DNA from: Cannabis sativa
Taxonomy: Eukaryota; Streptophyta; Magnoliopsida; Rosales; Cannabaceae
Direction of reading: 5' to 3'
Length of the DNA stretch: 64,000 nt
NCBI RefSeq assembly: GCF_029168945.1
Contig: NC_083604.1
Coordinates: forward strand, 5,200,812 to 5,264,811
Shown: positions 31,994-44,656 of the stretch, piece by piece
How positions within the stretch are numbered: position 1 is the first letter of the stretch
Layout: each line of letters opens with the position of its first letter
The notes under the pieces: model-generated
The model's input: only the letters and a program-made list of their open reading frames with translations
What the model was told of the DNA's origin: nothing
Database searches by the model: none
Translations under genes and position numbers: made by a program

Positions 31994-34900
31994 TGTAATA
32001 CCTTAAGGTTAAGAAATCAAATTAGCAAACCCTAACTAGTTAAATGTGTATTAATATATAGGCTAATTAGTAATTTTTCCCCCCGAACTTTGACATGTAC
32101 TAAATCATGCCCCCTGAACTTTTTTGGCCGTCAAAAATTCCCCCTGAACAATTAAGATTGTTAAATTTAAGGTATTTTATCTAATTTCATTCAATTTTAC
32201 TGTTTCAGTGATTGTTATGTGCTAAACCATGCTCCCCAAACTTTGATATCTACCGAATCATGCCCCTCAAATTTTGATATGTACTAAATCATGCCCCATG
32301 AACTTTCATCCATGTTAGAATTTCTATACTAAAACTAGATAAAAGTCCTTAAATTTAAGGCTAATTAGTAATTTTTCCCCCCGAACTTTGACATGTACTA
32401 AATCGTGCCCCTGAACTTTTTTGGCCGTTTGAAATTCCCCCTGAACTATTGAGATTGTTAAATTTAAGGACCCTTGTCTAATTTCATTCAATTTTACTGT
32501 TTCAGTGATTGTTTATGTACTAAACCATGCTCCCCAGACTTTGATATCTACCAAATCATGCCCCTCAAACTTTGATACTAAATAATGCCCCTTGAACTTT
32601 CATCCATGTTAGAATTTTTTTTACTAAAATTAGACAAAAGTCATTAAATTTAACAATTTCAATAGTTCAAGGGGAATTTTTACAGCCAAAAAAGTTCAGG
32701 GGGCACGATTTAGTACATGTCAAAGTTCGGGGGGGGGGGGGGAAATTACTAATTAGCCTAAATTTAACAATCTTAATAGTTCGAGGGAAATTCTTAACGG
32801 CCAAAAAAGTTCAGGGGGCATAATTTAGTACATGTCAAAATTCAAGGAAAAAAATTGCTAATTAGCCTAATATATAATTATATTATTATATAATTTAATA
32901 TATGGAATTATATTGATTGGTGACATTTTAAGACCCCATTGGTGAGTCAGGGATATTTCCGTATTTATGACCAGATAAGGGTAAAACCGTAATTTTAATG
33001 TTATATCGTGTTTATGGACTATATTATTATATAGTATATTTGTTCTGTCCATCTACAGGTATTATTTGACAAGTCTACGCTGTAGAGTCACAATAAAGTA
33101 TTTTAGGCCGAACCGGGTTCGGGGCCCGAAATATATTTTTGGGATTTTATTTTGGCATTTATTTGATAAAGGAATAATCTAAAAATATTGTGTGTGTATA
33201 TAATTTATGACAATTATACCCTTGATGCATGTGTAAGCTTATTTTGGCCTTGGAGGGCACTATGGTCATTTGACCATTTTACCATATTTTCAACAAAAGT
33301 AGATTTTATTAGAATTGATATGTATTTTCTGGTTTCTTCAGCCCCATAACGGATTCTCTCTCTTTCTCTTTACTCATCTTTCTTCAATTTTATCAATCTT
33401 GGAATTTTGCTTGAATTAGAGTTGGTTTTGGTGTGAGTTGGTCTTAGAAGCTTGGAAATTGTGGTAAGCTTCTTACCTAGTTATTCCAATGTTTTAATTC
33501 AAAGTTTAAGGGCTGAATATATTGAAATGTTATATGTGTTTTGATGTTCATTTGTGATGTAGATGCATGTTGGTGTGAATTGGAGTAAAATAATGATTTC
33601 TTGGTTGATTGAGTCTGTAGATGTACTTGTGTTTTACATCTAGACTATCTAGGATTTTTTAAGAGTGAAGTTGTGATTTAATTTCTGGAATTTTTATTTG
33701 AAGCTATAGGTTTGGGTTATGAATTTTTAGAGCTTGATTTTTGAGTTCTATACCATGGATTTTGAGAACAACTTGTTGGTTGAATTGTATATATTGATGT
33801 TGTTAAAGTTTGATTTTTTGCTTTTAGTTCTCTCATATTGTGGGTTGGAATTATTGAAATGTTTATTTGAGTTGAGCATGCTTTGGTAAGAGTTTGGTGT
33901 GTTTTGGGCTTGAAATTCGAGTTGCTGCATTGGCATTTCTGGGTTTTTAACCCAGGCACCATGGCCGGCTCGTGTGAATTCTGGGTTTTTCTACCTAGAA
34001 GCCGCGACATGCTAGGTGAGTGCCGTAGCCCGCCTGGATATTTTCTGGGGAGATTACTTGTTAAACTTTAGTTGTTCATAACTTTTCAACCCGAACTCCG
34101 TTCATGATATTCTGTATATCGTTGGAAAGCTCGTTCCGAGCTATATATGTTTATTTGTATTTGAATGCCAATTATATGATTATGTGAAAATAAATTTAGG
34201 GATTAACCCTATTTGTGAGTCTCAAAAACTGTGACTATGATTACCGACACTTGTTCAGGAGCACCCGCAGATTTGGAATCTCCACGTACTTGTAACATCA
34301 GGTAAGACAGTAGTTAACATGTAAAGTTAAGCGCGTTGGCGCTCATGTTTGATATTATGATTGTGATTAAATGAGAACCGAGATTATGGTTATTACCCTA
34401 AAGTGAGCGGTTATATGACTTAGGGTTATTACCCTATAGTGAGTGGTTATATGGCCTAGGATTATTACTCTAGTGATTAGATGATTTTGAACACTATGCC
34501 ATGTTATATATATTGAAATGAAGAATTATGCGTGCAATGCATAATTAGGTTAGACTTTGTAATCAGAACCGAGATAAACTATTATAAGGCCTTATTGTAA
34601 ATAAACGTGTGAGCGTAACACGTGGGTCTATGCCACACAGACATAAATATGCGTGTGAGCGTAACATGAAGGTTTATGCTAAATAGACAAGAAGTACAGT
34701 AGCATTGATATACTTGTTATATGTTTTATCGTGTATATTGATATTTAACTGTTTTGCTGGGCTTGGCTCACGAGTGCTCTACTATGCAGGAAATGGTAAA
34801 TCTGTTAGTAATCAGCCATGAGTGCGGGAGCTTGGCGATGTATTGTACATGTTCGAGCCAGACTAGACTAAGCGAGTTGGGTCCCTGTGGATATATTTTG

Positions 34901-35138
34901 TATTCTCGAATTTGCCGCTTAGGCCGGCGTGTAAAATAATTTATAATATTTTACGAAAAGTTTTATGGGATCCTGTATATTTGGATTGTTTGTAAAGTTT
35001 AAATCATTACAAGTTAGTTTTTACTTCATTGTAATAAAAGTTTAAATTTTTCCGTTCTTACTTTCTAGTCATTCCGGTTTAGCCGGATTAGGTTGTATTA
35101 CTGACTGTCGTAGCATGCCTAATTGTTAGAGCGTTACA
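31994..35138 (+). mobile_element. Solo LTR (Gypsy, Tekay/Del-like guess) with nested MITE
   Basis: Starts TGTAATACC and ends GAGCGTTACA, a TG...CA pair. Flanks are AATAT (31989-31993) and AATAC (35139-35143), one mismatch from a 5-bp target duplication. Removing the foldback element at 32061-32867 leaves about 2.3 kb. The text CATAACTTTTCAACCCGAAC (34078) and GTTGGAAAGCTCG (34120) is typical of long plant Gypsy LTRs. No internal gag-pol is present, so it is probably a recombination product. It has no coding sequence of its own. Confidence 0.65.
32061..32867. mobile_element. Foldback MITE with 9-bp target duplication
   Basis: Ends GGCTAATTAGTAATTTTT and, on the complement, GGCTAATTAGCAATTTTT. 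TAATATATA flanks both ends (32052-32060 and 32868-32876), a 9-bp duplication as made by Mutator-like transposases. Inside, the left arm is duplicated (start strings at 32061 and 32363) and the right arm too (two inverted copies meeting at about 32755). Sub-repeats of about 34 bp contain AAATCATGCCCC-type text. A run of 14 G lies at 32729-32742. Confidence 0.8.
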
Positions 35139-35330
35139 AATACCTTTTAAAAAACAAAAATGGAATAATAAAAGTGCTAAAAGACATCAATGGTGCTTAG
35201 CACTCTTCTTATTATTATATCACTATCGGTACAATTATAAATTTAATCTTATATAATTTAAAAAAGTAACTTTAAAAAATATCGTTAATCATAAGGCTTT
35301 ACTTATAAAAAGTGTTGATGCTCATAAAAT
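35139..35330. other. Short intergenic stretch
   Basis: AT-rich. Nothing seen. Confidence 0.5.
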
Positions 35331-35655
35331 AAAGGAATAATTACATAAGGCATCATTTTTTTGTAAAATATTTATATTTTTACGTTCAAAGAATGTTTTT
35401 TTTTACATTTTTACGACTTTTTAAAAAGTAATACGAAAACAACATAAAATAAACAAGAAAACTACATATAACAACAAAAAATAACATACATATAACAAAA
35501 AATCAACAACAAATTAACAAGATTACAACAAAAAAAGACTGTATTTTCTGTAAATAAAATCAAAAAAATCGTAAAATTGTTTAAAATTCCGTAAAAACGT
35601 ATTTTTATAATTTTTTTTTGTTATTTTTATATTTTTGTGAAATAATCTCTAAAAT
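35331..35655 (-). repeat. Dispersed ~350-bp repeat, copy B
   Basis: Inverted partner of 31258-31611. Its outer end GGAATAATTACATAAGGC is shared with copy A (complement). Confidence 0.8.
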
Positions 35656-36046
35656 AAATAGAAAATAGTTCCTTAAGAGTGAAAGCGTGGCGTCATTAAT
35701 GTATTCGTTTGGTTATCTATTGCGGCCACGATATGTATTCGTCTCTGTAACATGATAAGGTCAAACAAACAAAACTAGGTGGAAAACGACATGTCGTTTC
35801 CCCGATATACAAGAAGCGGCGTCGTGTACTCGTGTCGTCCCAGTTTTGCCACGCGCCCAATTCAAAGACACGTCCTCTTCCTTCCCTTGTCTTTTGGAGC
35901 TTTGTTTCGCAAAGCGATAAGCAAAACTAGGTTCACGCTCCGCCCAAGAATCTCTCCGGTTCGCCAATGGACGAACCCAAAGCCAGTTCCACCTCCTAGC
36001 TTTCTTTTACCCTATTCTCTCACAACAAAGCTTAATAGTTTCAACA
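35656..36046 (+). promoter_or_regulatory. Upstream region and 5' leader of ABCB26
   Basis: GC content rises from about 35720. No clear TATA box. An overlapping upstream frame begins at 35779 and runs past the ABCB26 start in another frame, to 36225; whether it is in the transcript is unknown. Confidence 0.45.
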
Positions 36047-39000
36047 ATGGCGTTAGTTCTATACAATCCACAACCTCGCCTACTCTCCTCTTTCCATTGC
36101 ACGAGACCGTTCTTTCGAAATCATCAGAAGAAAGATCTCCATTTCACCTCTGCTACTACCAAGCTCCGACTGATTCTCTCTATCCATTCATCTCATCGAA
36201 GACGCGTTCCCTTGCTGCTTACTAAGTCGGCATCGATCAACGGTTACTCAGTTCACGAAGGCTCCGACGAGTATGTGCAGGGACTTCGGGAAACAGAGGT
36301 GGTTAGCCGGAATGAGTGGCTTCAGAGGTGGACGGATTTTGTGAGGTCAATCTTGCCCGGTGGAAACTGGTGGAGGTTGGATGATGATGATGTCGAAATT
36401 AGGATGTTGGCCGAGCCGGTGACTGTGACTCGGGCACTCATACGAATGTGGGAGCTGGTTTCGAAAGACCGGTGGGTTATATTTGCGGCTTTTGCTACCC
36501 TAATTGTGGCGGCGGTGAGTTTCAAGCACACTTTTGTGTTTGTGTGTTTTTCTTCATTGGTTTTATTTTAATTTTTGTGTATGAATATCTTTTGGGTCAG
36601 CTTTCGGAGATTTCAATACCGCATTACTTGACGGCATCAATATTCACCGCACAGAGCGGCCAAATCCCGGTGTTCCACCGTAATGTGAAGCTCTTGGTTG
36701 TGTTATGTGTCACTGCCGGAATTTGCAGGTCAAGATCTTGTATGGTCGAAACTCAAAATCTCACTTCTTAATTTACATTACGCATTGTTTTATGCAATTA
36801 GGAATCGTTCTTTCTTCTATCTAGTTAATAATTGAAAGATCAGTTACACTAAAAGTAGTTATGGAGTTGATCTTTTTTAATAGTTCAGCATATAAATTTT
36901 GAATTTGAGTCATTAGCCATCTCTATGAATTTATGTCTGACATAGCTGCTGACACTATGCTCTGTTTATTCGAACCCCAGCGGTCTCCGAGGTTGCTTTT
37001 TTGGCATTGCAAATATGATACTCGTGAGTTTCTGTCTCTTGGTCTGATTAAATTTGTGAATAGTAGATTATTCTCTTATGATTTAACATAAATGTAAAAT
37101 TACTTCAAAGATCAAATACAATTCTTATGATTAGTCTGTTGGCATGGCTTATTATGAAAGTTCATATGATAAGTTACTTTTGCGTTCTCTAATTAAGTTG
37201 AGCTTCTATGTCATCTGTAGGTTAAGAGAATGAGGGAAACATTATATTCAGCTCTTCTTCGTCAGGTTCTAAAATATTCCAAATTCAAGTTTCTTGTCTA
37301 TAAGCTATTTATGTTTAGATTTGTTATTCATTTTCTTATTTATTTGATTAGTATCTCTATTGTAGGATATATCCTTTTTTGACTCTGAAACAGTCGGTGA
37401 TTTGACAAGTAGGCTTGGAGCAGATTGTCAGCAAGTATCACGGGTCATTGGATATGATCTCAATTTGATCTTTCGCAATGTTCTTCAGGTTTCTATCCTT
37501 CTTCCAATTTATATCTTTTTTGTTTGTATTTAGTTTGAGATGCATATTATTAATTTCGATTATACTCTGTTAGGGTGCAGGTGCGATGATCTACTTACTA
37601 ATCTTGTCATGGCCTCTTGGTTTATGTACATTGGTGATATGTTGTACTTTGGCAGCCGTTATGTTACTTTATGGCCGGTGAGATATGTTTTTCTTATATT
37701 TTTTGAGTTGTGGTTATGAGAATGAGGCTGGGGAAGAAATTGAACTTACATTTTGAAGGGGGAAAAAAAGCCCCATTGCGTGCACACTTGTGTAGCAATT
37801 CTTTCCCAATTTATTAAATGCTCTTCTATTTATTTTTTAAGTGAATTATGTTTCTTTCAACAAGTAGGGATTTTTGAGTTTTTCGAAATTAACTACGCCC
37901 TTTTTTGTAGGTACCAGAAGAAGGCAGCGAAATTGACTCAGGAATATACTGCTTCTGCTAATGAGGTATGACTGTGGCATGTTTGATTAATGGTTATTGT
38001 TAAATATTATTGCACGCTTGAGCACCTCTTTGAGACTCAAAAACACCTCTTTTCATTTTTTGTTGCAGGTTGCTCAAGAAACAATTTCTTTGATGAGAAC
38101 TGTTCGTGTTTATGGGACAGAGAAAGAAGAACTTGGAAGGTAATAAATACTATAATAATCTCGCCCTTTTGTTGATTTGCTTTTGTCAGTGTACTTTCTA
38201 TGAGACAGTGTGTGCCAGAATGTAGCTTAAACAAGATGTTACAAGTATTTTAAGGAGGTCCTCATAGATATACTGTTTATATATGCATATAGATATGATA
38301 AGTGGCTTGGGAGGTTGGCTGATATAAGCTTTCGGCAAAGTGCTGCATATGGCATTTGGAACTTGAGCTTCAACACTCTTTATCATTCAACTCAGGTATA
38401 GACTATTTATTGTCTCTCAAAACTAGAAAGATTGCTTTTTGTTTTCAAAATTCTCCTCAAGATAATTAGCAATGTATATTATAGTGTAATTTGGATATGC
38501 TAACAGTTTCCAAGTTAAATAGTCAATTAAAGTTGAGTGCATCAATGATTCCATACGTTCCTACATTTTTAAGAGCCATTGGATATTAGGTACTATGCTG
38601 CTATCAATTATACTATGCTGCTATCAATTAATGGATAGCACTTTTATATACTTTTTTTTTTAAAAAAAAAAATATTATGATGTAAAAAGACTACAGATGA
38701 TGGCAAGGTATCATCTTAGCTTCATCCGCGTAATCCAATCGCTACATTATTCAGAAATTGAACTAGAATTGCAAGGATCCAAAGGGTGAGCTGGTATTTA
38801 ATCATATTCTAGAGTGTTTCTGTATCCGGGCTTCTCCTAGTCATAATAACCAATAAACAATCAAAGCAGTAACATTCCAACAGCTTCTTCTTTATTCCGT
38901 CAGTGCCATTAAACCCCAAACCTTCCTGAGAAATGTTGACACTCAACAATTGTGAGGCCAAAATTAGTATATAGAAAACACTAAGTTGGAGACATTGTAA

Positions 39001-42000
39001 ATGATGGTTTACACCTTGTAGAACCTTTTGATGTTCAGCTTGTCCAAAACCAGCGGCCAACTAAAGAGTTTAATCTTTATAGGAGCACTTTATTTCCAAA
39101 TAGACTCATAAGATGGAGGAAGAGCACCTTCAATAGAAACAAGCTTTGTAAAAATACACTCACAAGAGGACAGTTCTGATGAAACAGTGTGACACTGTGA
39201 TGTCTTAGGACCAAAATGCGGTATCATGGGAACCCGTTGTTCTTTGCTGAAAATTGGTTTGAAATCTGAAATTTATAGCAGTTGACTCATCTTTTAAATT
39301 TTAACTGAATAAACTTAATTTTATAGGTTATTGCTGTGCTGGTAGGAGGCATGTCTATTCTAGCTGGTCATATTACAGCAGAGCAACTTACAAAGTTTAT
39401 ATTATACAGCGAATGGTTGATTTATTCAACATGGTGGGTGGGTGATAATCTATCTTCTTTGATGCAATCTGTTGGTGCAAGTGAAAAAGTCTTCCAGTTG
39501 ATGGATCTATCACCTAGTGACCAATTTATATCTGAAGGTAACCAATTTGTAAACTCATCGCAAATTCTCTTGCAGTTATATAATTTCATCTTGAACTTAT
39601 AACTTCATTGTTTTCTTTGATTTCTCTTTTTATCTTTGTTCTTCTTTTCGTTAACTTTTGTCCAGAATGTGATTCTACCTTTGTGGATATTTCACCTCTT
39701 ACCTGTTAGACATGTTACTTTGAATTACCTGTTTTCCATTCTTTCTTGATATATGAACATCTACTTGGCCAAGACAGAGACATTTTGTGTGTGTGTGCAT
39801 ATATTTTCTTTCATTAAAAATATTCTATGATTTATTTGGTTTAATAAACAAAACAATACAGGTGTAACGCTGGAAAAGCTAATCGGGTGTATTGATTTTA
39901 CAAATGTATCTTTTCATTACGCTTCAAGGCCAACGGTAATTTTCCTGTCTTAGTACTTGAAGAAAATTACACTATCTTAATTTTGATTTGTCACATACTT
40001 TTGATGTCGTTGCAAATGTTTTACCACCAAAATGAAGTGCGTGAATGCTGGTAGATTGCAATTATTAAGCTGGAGTTGAGTCTTGACTGTTTCTTTCTAA
40101 ACCTCTGGTCCATCAACATTCTATTGAAGTGATTGGAATATTTTATTGGGAGCAATTAGTAACGACTTTGCTCTTTTCCTCCCTAAGCATATTCTTTCTG
40201 TTGCAATGATTATTATATTTTTATCACTTTAGAGCTAGTTTACTGGGGCGGGCTTAGAACATAATTTGATAAGATCATACCTTTGCAAGTAATAGCATGG
40301 TTTGTTTGAACATGATAGTGTTACTGGCAAGCTGATTCCATCTTTGATGTATGATTGTGAATTTTTTTCTAGGCTATGTTTGGAAGTTGGATTTTGGTGG
40401 GAAAAGAGAAAGGTAGGAAAAATGTAGGAGAAAAGAAGTGTGGAGAATAAAAATCAAAATAAAATCAATTTTCCATACTAAACATTAAATATTGATTTTT
40501 TTTTTTAATATTCCACATCCTCACTTTTCTTTCCCTACATTTTTCTAACTTTTTTTTCCCACTAAAATCCAACTTCCAAACATAACCTTAATGATTCTTA
40601 TGGTGAAAGAACTAACAAACTGTTGTTTGAATAGGTTCCTGTACTACAACATGTCAACATATCAGTCAAACCTAATGAAGTGATTGCATTGGTAAGAAAA
40701 TGCGTATTCTCTGGGTACATTGTCAATGTCACGTGCTTCTTTGCTGACTATAAGCACTGACTGCTTGTCCACAATTTATTAGGTTGGTCTTAGTGGAAGT
40801 GGGAAAAGCACTCTGGTGAATCTTTTGCTCCGTCTTTATGAGCCAACAAGTGGTGAGGTAATTTTTGTTCAGGCCCTGTACGCCTATAATATCAAAAAGA
40901 ATGTATGAAGTTATTTCTGGCATATGAATCTGGTCCCTGGTACATGAGCAAATTTGTATGATTTTCAAACAAATAAATTAATATTGGTCCGCATAAAGAT
41001 TCTGTGCAGTGCAGATCGTGATATACCTATATATATATATGGAGTATTTAAATAAAAAAAAGAGGAGTCAAGAGCTCTGCTAGTTATTACAATATATAAT
41101 TCTCAAGTTTCCTTCCTTTAATTTAATGAGATAAAATTTTGCAACTATGGCCTAATGCGAGACCTCAATGTAGAGTATGAGAAGGATGATCATCAACCAC
41201 TATCTATATTTTTATGCATTTTAATTCAGCTTGTGTAGATAATTATTAGTATTTATGCTATTTTAACCGCAGATTTTAATTGATGGTATTTCCCTGCGAA
41301 AGTTGGATGTCAAGTGGTGGAGGGAAAGAATTGGATATGTGGGACAGGTTTGTATTTTGCTTCCAGCATTAATGGAATTTTATTATTTGGCATCTCGCTG
41401 TTATCTTACAGCAAGACCTTAACAGGAACCCAAACTATTCCGTATGGATATCAGTTCAAACATTCGATATGGATGTACAAGAAATGTAACACAGGAGGAC
41501 ATTGAATTGGCCGCGAAGCAGGCATATGCACATGATTTTATTTCAGCACTACCAAATGGTTACAAAACATTAGTTGATGATGATTTACTAAGTGGGGGGC
41601 AAAAGCAGCGAATAGCCATAGCGCGAGCAGTTCTTAGGGACCCATCCATATTAATCCTTGATGAAGCTACCAGTGCACTCGATGCAGAAAGTGAGCACAA
41701 TGTCAAGGTACAATACTAACTTGGCAAGAGACCAGTCATATTTAGTATGTGACCTTCCACATTTTCTTTTCACTACTAATTCCTACCTGCAAATGTATTT
41801 TAGGGTGTTCTTCGCTCCATGAGAAGTGACATGGCATCAAAGAGGACTGTCATAATTATAGCTCACAGGTATGTTTTTAATAATCTATTTTGTGTCCTAA
41901 TTTTTGCTTACATTTCCTCTCAACTCCACACCCAAATCTACAGGCTTTCAACTATACAAGCTGCTGATCGGATAATAGTAATGGATAGCGGTAAAGTAGT

Positions 42001-42184
42001 CGAGGTTTGTTTCTCTATCCTTCTTTATTATTATTATTATTTTGAAAATAAGTTTTTTCATTTTCAAAAAAATGGCTTAATTCTGTTGTGGCTTCACATA
42101 CAGATGGGCAATCACAAGGAGCTTCTTCACAAGGATGGCCTGTATGCACGATTGACAAGAAGACAAGTCGATGTTGTGGCATGA
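36047..42184 (+). CDS. ABCB26: ABC transporter B family, ABCB26/TAP1-like, chloroplast
   Basis: Eighteen exons, all joining in frame for about 706 residues (Arabidopsis ABCB26 is about 700): 36047-36514, 36601-36728, 36981-37023, 37221-37265, 37366-37488, 37574-37677, 37911-37965, 38069-38139, 38293-38395, 39327-39537, 39862-39935, 40635-40691, 40783-40857, 41273-41347, 41426-41707, 41804-41868, 41944-42004, 42104-42184. The N-terminus is Ser/Arg/His-rich with few acids, as in a plastid transit peptide. Membrane helices follow ([42 protein letters not shown]). One nucleotide-binding domain: Walker [10 protein letters not shown], signature [14 protein letters not shown], Walker [14 protein letters not shown]-loop AHRLST. 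It is a half transporter, so it should dimerise in a plastid membrane; the substrate is not known from sequence. Confidence 0.93.
38640..39280 (-). pseudogene. LINE reverse-transcriptase scrap inside ABCB26 intron 9
   Basis: On the minus strand at about 39180-38985 the text [29 protein letters not shown] matches the zf-RVT pattern (W...P.K.K.F.W....L) found at the end of plant LINEs. Stops interrupt it. It lies antisense to ABCB26 in the largest intron (38396-39326). The outer limits are not defined. Confidence 0.5.
40372..40587. mobile_element. 216-bp MITE in ABCB26 intron 11
   Basis: Long terminal inverted repeats: left GGCTATGTTTGGAAGTTGGA, right complement GGTTATGTTTGGAAGTTGGA, with pairing over about 80 bp. 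Flanks CTA (40369-40371) and TTA (40588-40590) suggest a degraded 3-bp Tourist-type duplication. Confidence 0.8.
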
Positions 42185-43130
42185 GTTTTTATCATGTCTA
42201 TCACCTATTATTTAGCCCCACAAAAAATTACAAGTAAATTATTAAAACAAAACACACACACCATTATTTTTTAATATAATTATTATTCTTTTTCTGATCT
42301 ATTGCAATCAGAATCAGATATAGAAATTCATGCATATTTTTCAGCCCCTTCTGCTGACCCATGTAAGAAATACTTTCAAAGGGGTGTATAGAATTCACTG
42401 TTACAGTTCCTTTATTTTTTCAACCCTTTTAAATTTTAATTTTCATTTATGTGTACTAAGTTTTATCGACAGCTAGGAGAAAATATGGGTGAAACTACTG
42501 TAAATTTCACAAAACTTTAAATCATACTAACTCTATTATCAGACTACTAATTGACACGATGAGTTCAATTTTAAGCGATTATCAACTCTATTTACCAATG
42601 TCGACACATGATGATGATGATTACTACAATTTCAGCTCATATATTATGAGGATGATTATCAACTCTGTTTAATTTATCAAAAGTAAATAAATAAATATTA
42701 ACTCTATTTACAATTTATAATTTGACATAGCCCAACCAGGTAAACCTATGCTATATATTAGTTCGATCAAATTTTTGAACCTATATGACAAAGCATAAGC
42801 CCCACCAGGCCACCATGGCCAATACTTAATTATAATAATTATATTTTTCATTATTTAAAAAAAAATGAAAGATCATTATCAATTTATTGGTATTTATATA
42901 TATTGATAGAAAGTATTTTTTTGTAGACACTCAAATAGAATAAATTAATGTGTATTACTTAAGAACAATGTACCTTTTATTTTAGAACAATTAAAATACA
43001 ACCAAAACTAAAAATCTCTTCTTAAAGAAAACATAGCTAATAATAGTTGAAGCCAACATAAATCCTTAACATGTATTCATTGTTTGATAATTTGATAAAA
43101 AATATTATTTTTAAGCACGTTAAACACCAC
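42185..43130. other. Intergenic downstream of ABCB26
   Basis: AT-rich. Contains the ABCB26 3' untranslated region at the left end. No gene or clear repeat seen. Confidence 0.5.
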
Positions 43131-44060
43131 TATGAGGTGACATTTTAAGAAGGTTTTTTTTTTTTTTTTTCAGTTTTAACAAAAAAAAATAACAGTATTA
43201 CAAAAATACTTTATGCTGGCCAAATAAACAAATATACAACCCAAATAAATTTTTTTACACAAATACCACTTACACACACCTTCAACCCAGGATCCATGCT
43301 TCCTGGGCAACTATCGCGCAACCATCGTGCAACTACGTAGCAACCCAATGCAACTGAAATAAAAAATTCAATCAGAAAGAGAACCACCATTAATTCCAGC
43401 GACTTCACCTAAGAAGACGACCAGAATCAATCAAAACAGGGACTGCTTCGAATTCATAAAAAATGTGTAGAAAAACTACTACGAAACTAAAATTCAACTG
43501 AAAATCTAATTTAATTTGCATAAAACTAATGTCCTGACTTCGATTTTTAGATCCATGAAAGACATATCTCAAAAAATTGAAATGGAGTTCCCAAACAATC
43601 CAACTCAAGTATAATCCGAAAAAAATTGCATCAATACTATAGTAAAATATTTATCCTGGTGTATTTTTGTTGTTTTCTAAATTTCTAATGGTGAATTTAT
43701 TCATATTAAATCATTAAGAGACATGTTGATAGAGTTATGTACGTGGAAACACTGTTCTGATTTTTAATGTTTCACAACAGTTGCATTACAGTTGCCTAAA
43801 CATTTTGCTAACAGTTATTTCGTCTGATTGAAACCTTCGTCTAATGCAACCTTCAGCCAACCACCCAGAAACTTTCGTCTAATTGAAACCTTCGTCTGGT
43901 GCAACCTTCGGCCAACCACCTTGCAACTATCGTCTGATGCAACCACCGCGCAACCACCCTGCAACCATCGTCTGATTGTGTAAGTGATGATAGTGTAAAT
44001 GGTATTTTGGTAATTAAAATCACATAAAAGGTATAAATGTTGTCTTTACCTTATCGATGT
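43131..44060. repeat. Possible non-coding element with CAACC-rich minisatellite
   Basis: Between a T run (43157-43172) and TTACCTTATCG (about 44046). At about 43796-43978 degenerate units such as GAAACCTTCGTCT, GCAACCTTCGGCCAACCACC and GCAACCATCGTCTGATTG repeat, and similar strings occur at 43305-43350. GC content is higher than its surroundings. No coding frame is convincing. Confidence 0.45.
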
Positions 44061-44656
44061 ATTTTTGTAAATAAAATATCAATTTATATTTTCTATGTAA
44101 TAATTCATGTTAGGAATATTTTATAACAATTATTATATTAAATCAATTTAACGAAAAAAAATTATTATATAATTTATATTAAATCATATTGAATTTGATA
44201 TTTAATTGTATCAATAGTGATAAAACACTTTGAGTGGTGTCTAACATAGTTAGTCTCTGCATAAATTTCCAATAACTAGACTCTTAATTTACTATGATTA
44301 AGCTATTATTTACTTCTAGAAAATACCAAAAAATAAAATAAAGACCAATACATAAAATCATGCTACGATTTTTTTTTTTAAAAAAAATTATTTGAACTAC
44401 GAGCTGACATGCGAAGTACGTTAGACCCCAACTAGTAGTATAAAAATATACAAAAATATAAGTATTACAAACTATATAACTATTTATAAATTTTAACTTA
44501 TCTAATATATTTTAACATTTCTATTCACCTCTGGCTTAATAAACGATTAAACATTTATGTTTCTACGCTTTAGAGTAGGTTTCTATCTCATTTTTAACAT
44601 CTTATTTCTGCTTCACCTTCCTACGTTAATGCTACTTCTCTAGAAATTAGCAGTAT
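44061..44656. other. Intergenic
   Basis: AT-rich; nothing supported. Confidence 0.5.

Noticed and set aside
32061..32867. CRISPR-like interpretation of the ~34-bp C-rich sub-repeats
   Set aside because: Plant context, degenerate units without unique spacers, terminal inverted repeats and a 9-bp duplication show a foldback transposon.
33717..34071. Frames on both strands within the solo LTR
   Set aside because: No domain; long plant LTRs often contain such chance frames.
41314..41505. Exon boundary for ABCB26 exon 15 at the first CAG (near 41411)
   Set aside because: That acceptor gives the wrong frame; the second one (start 41426) yields the conserved EPKLF-type sequence after the Q-loop.
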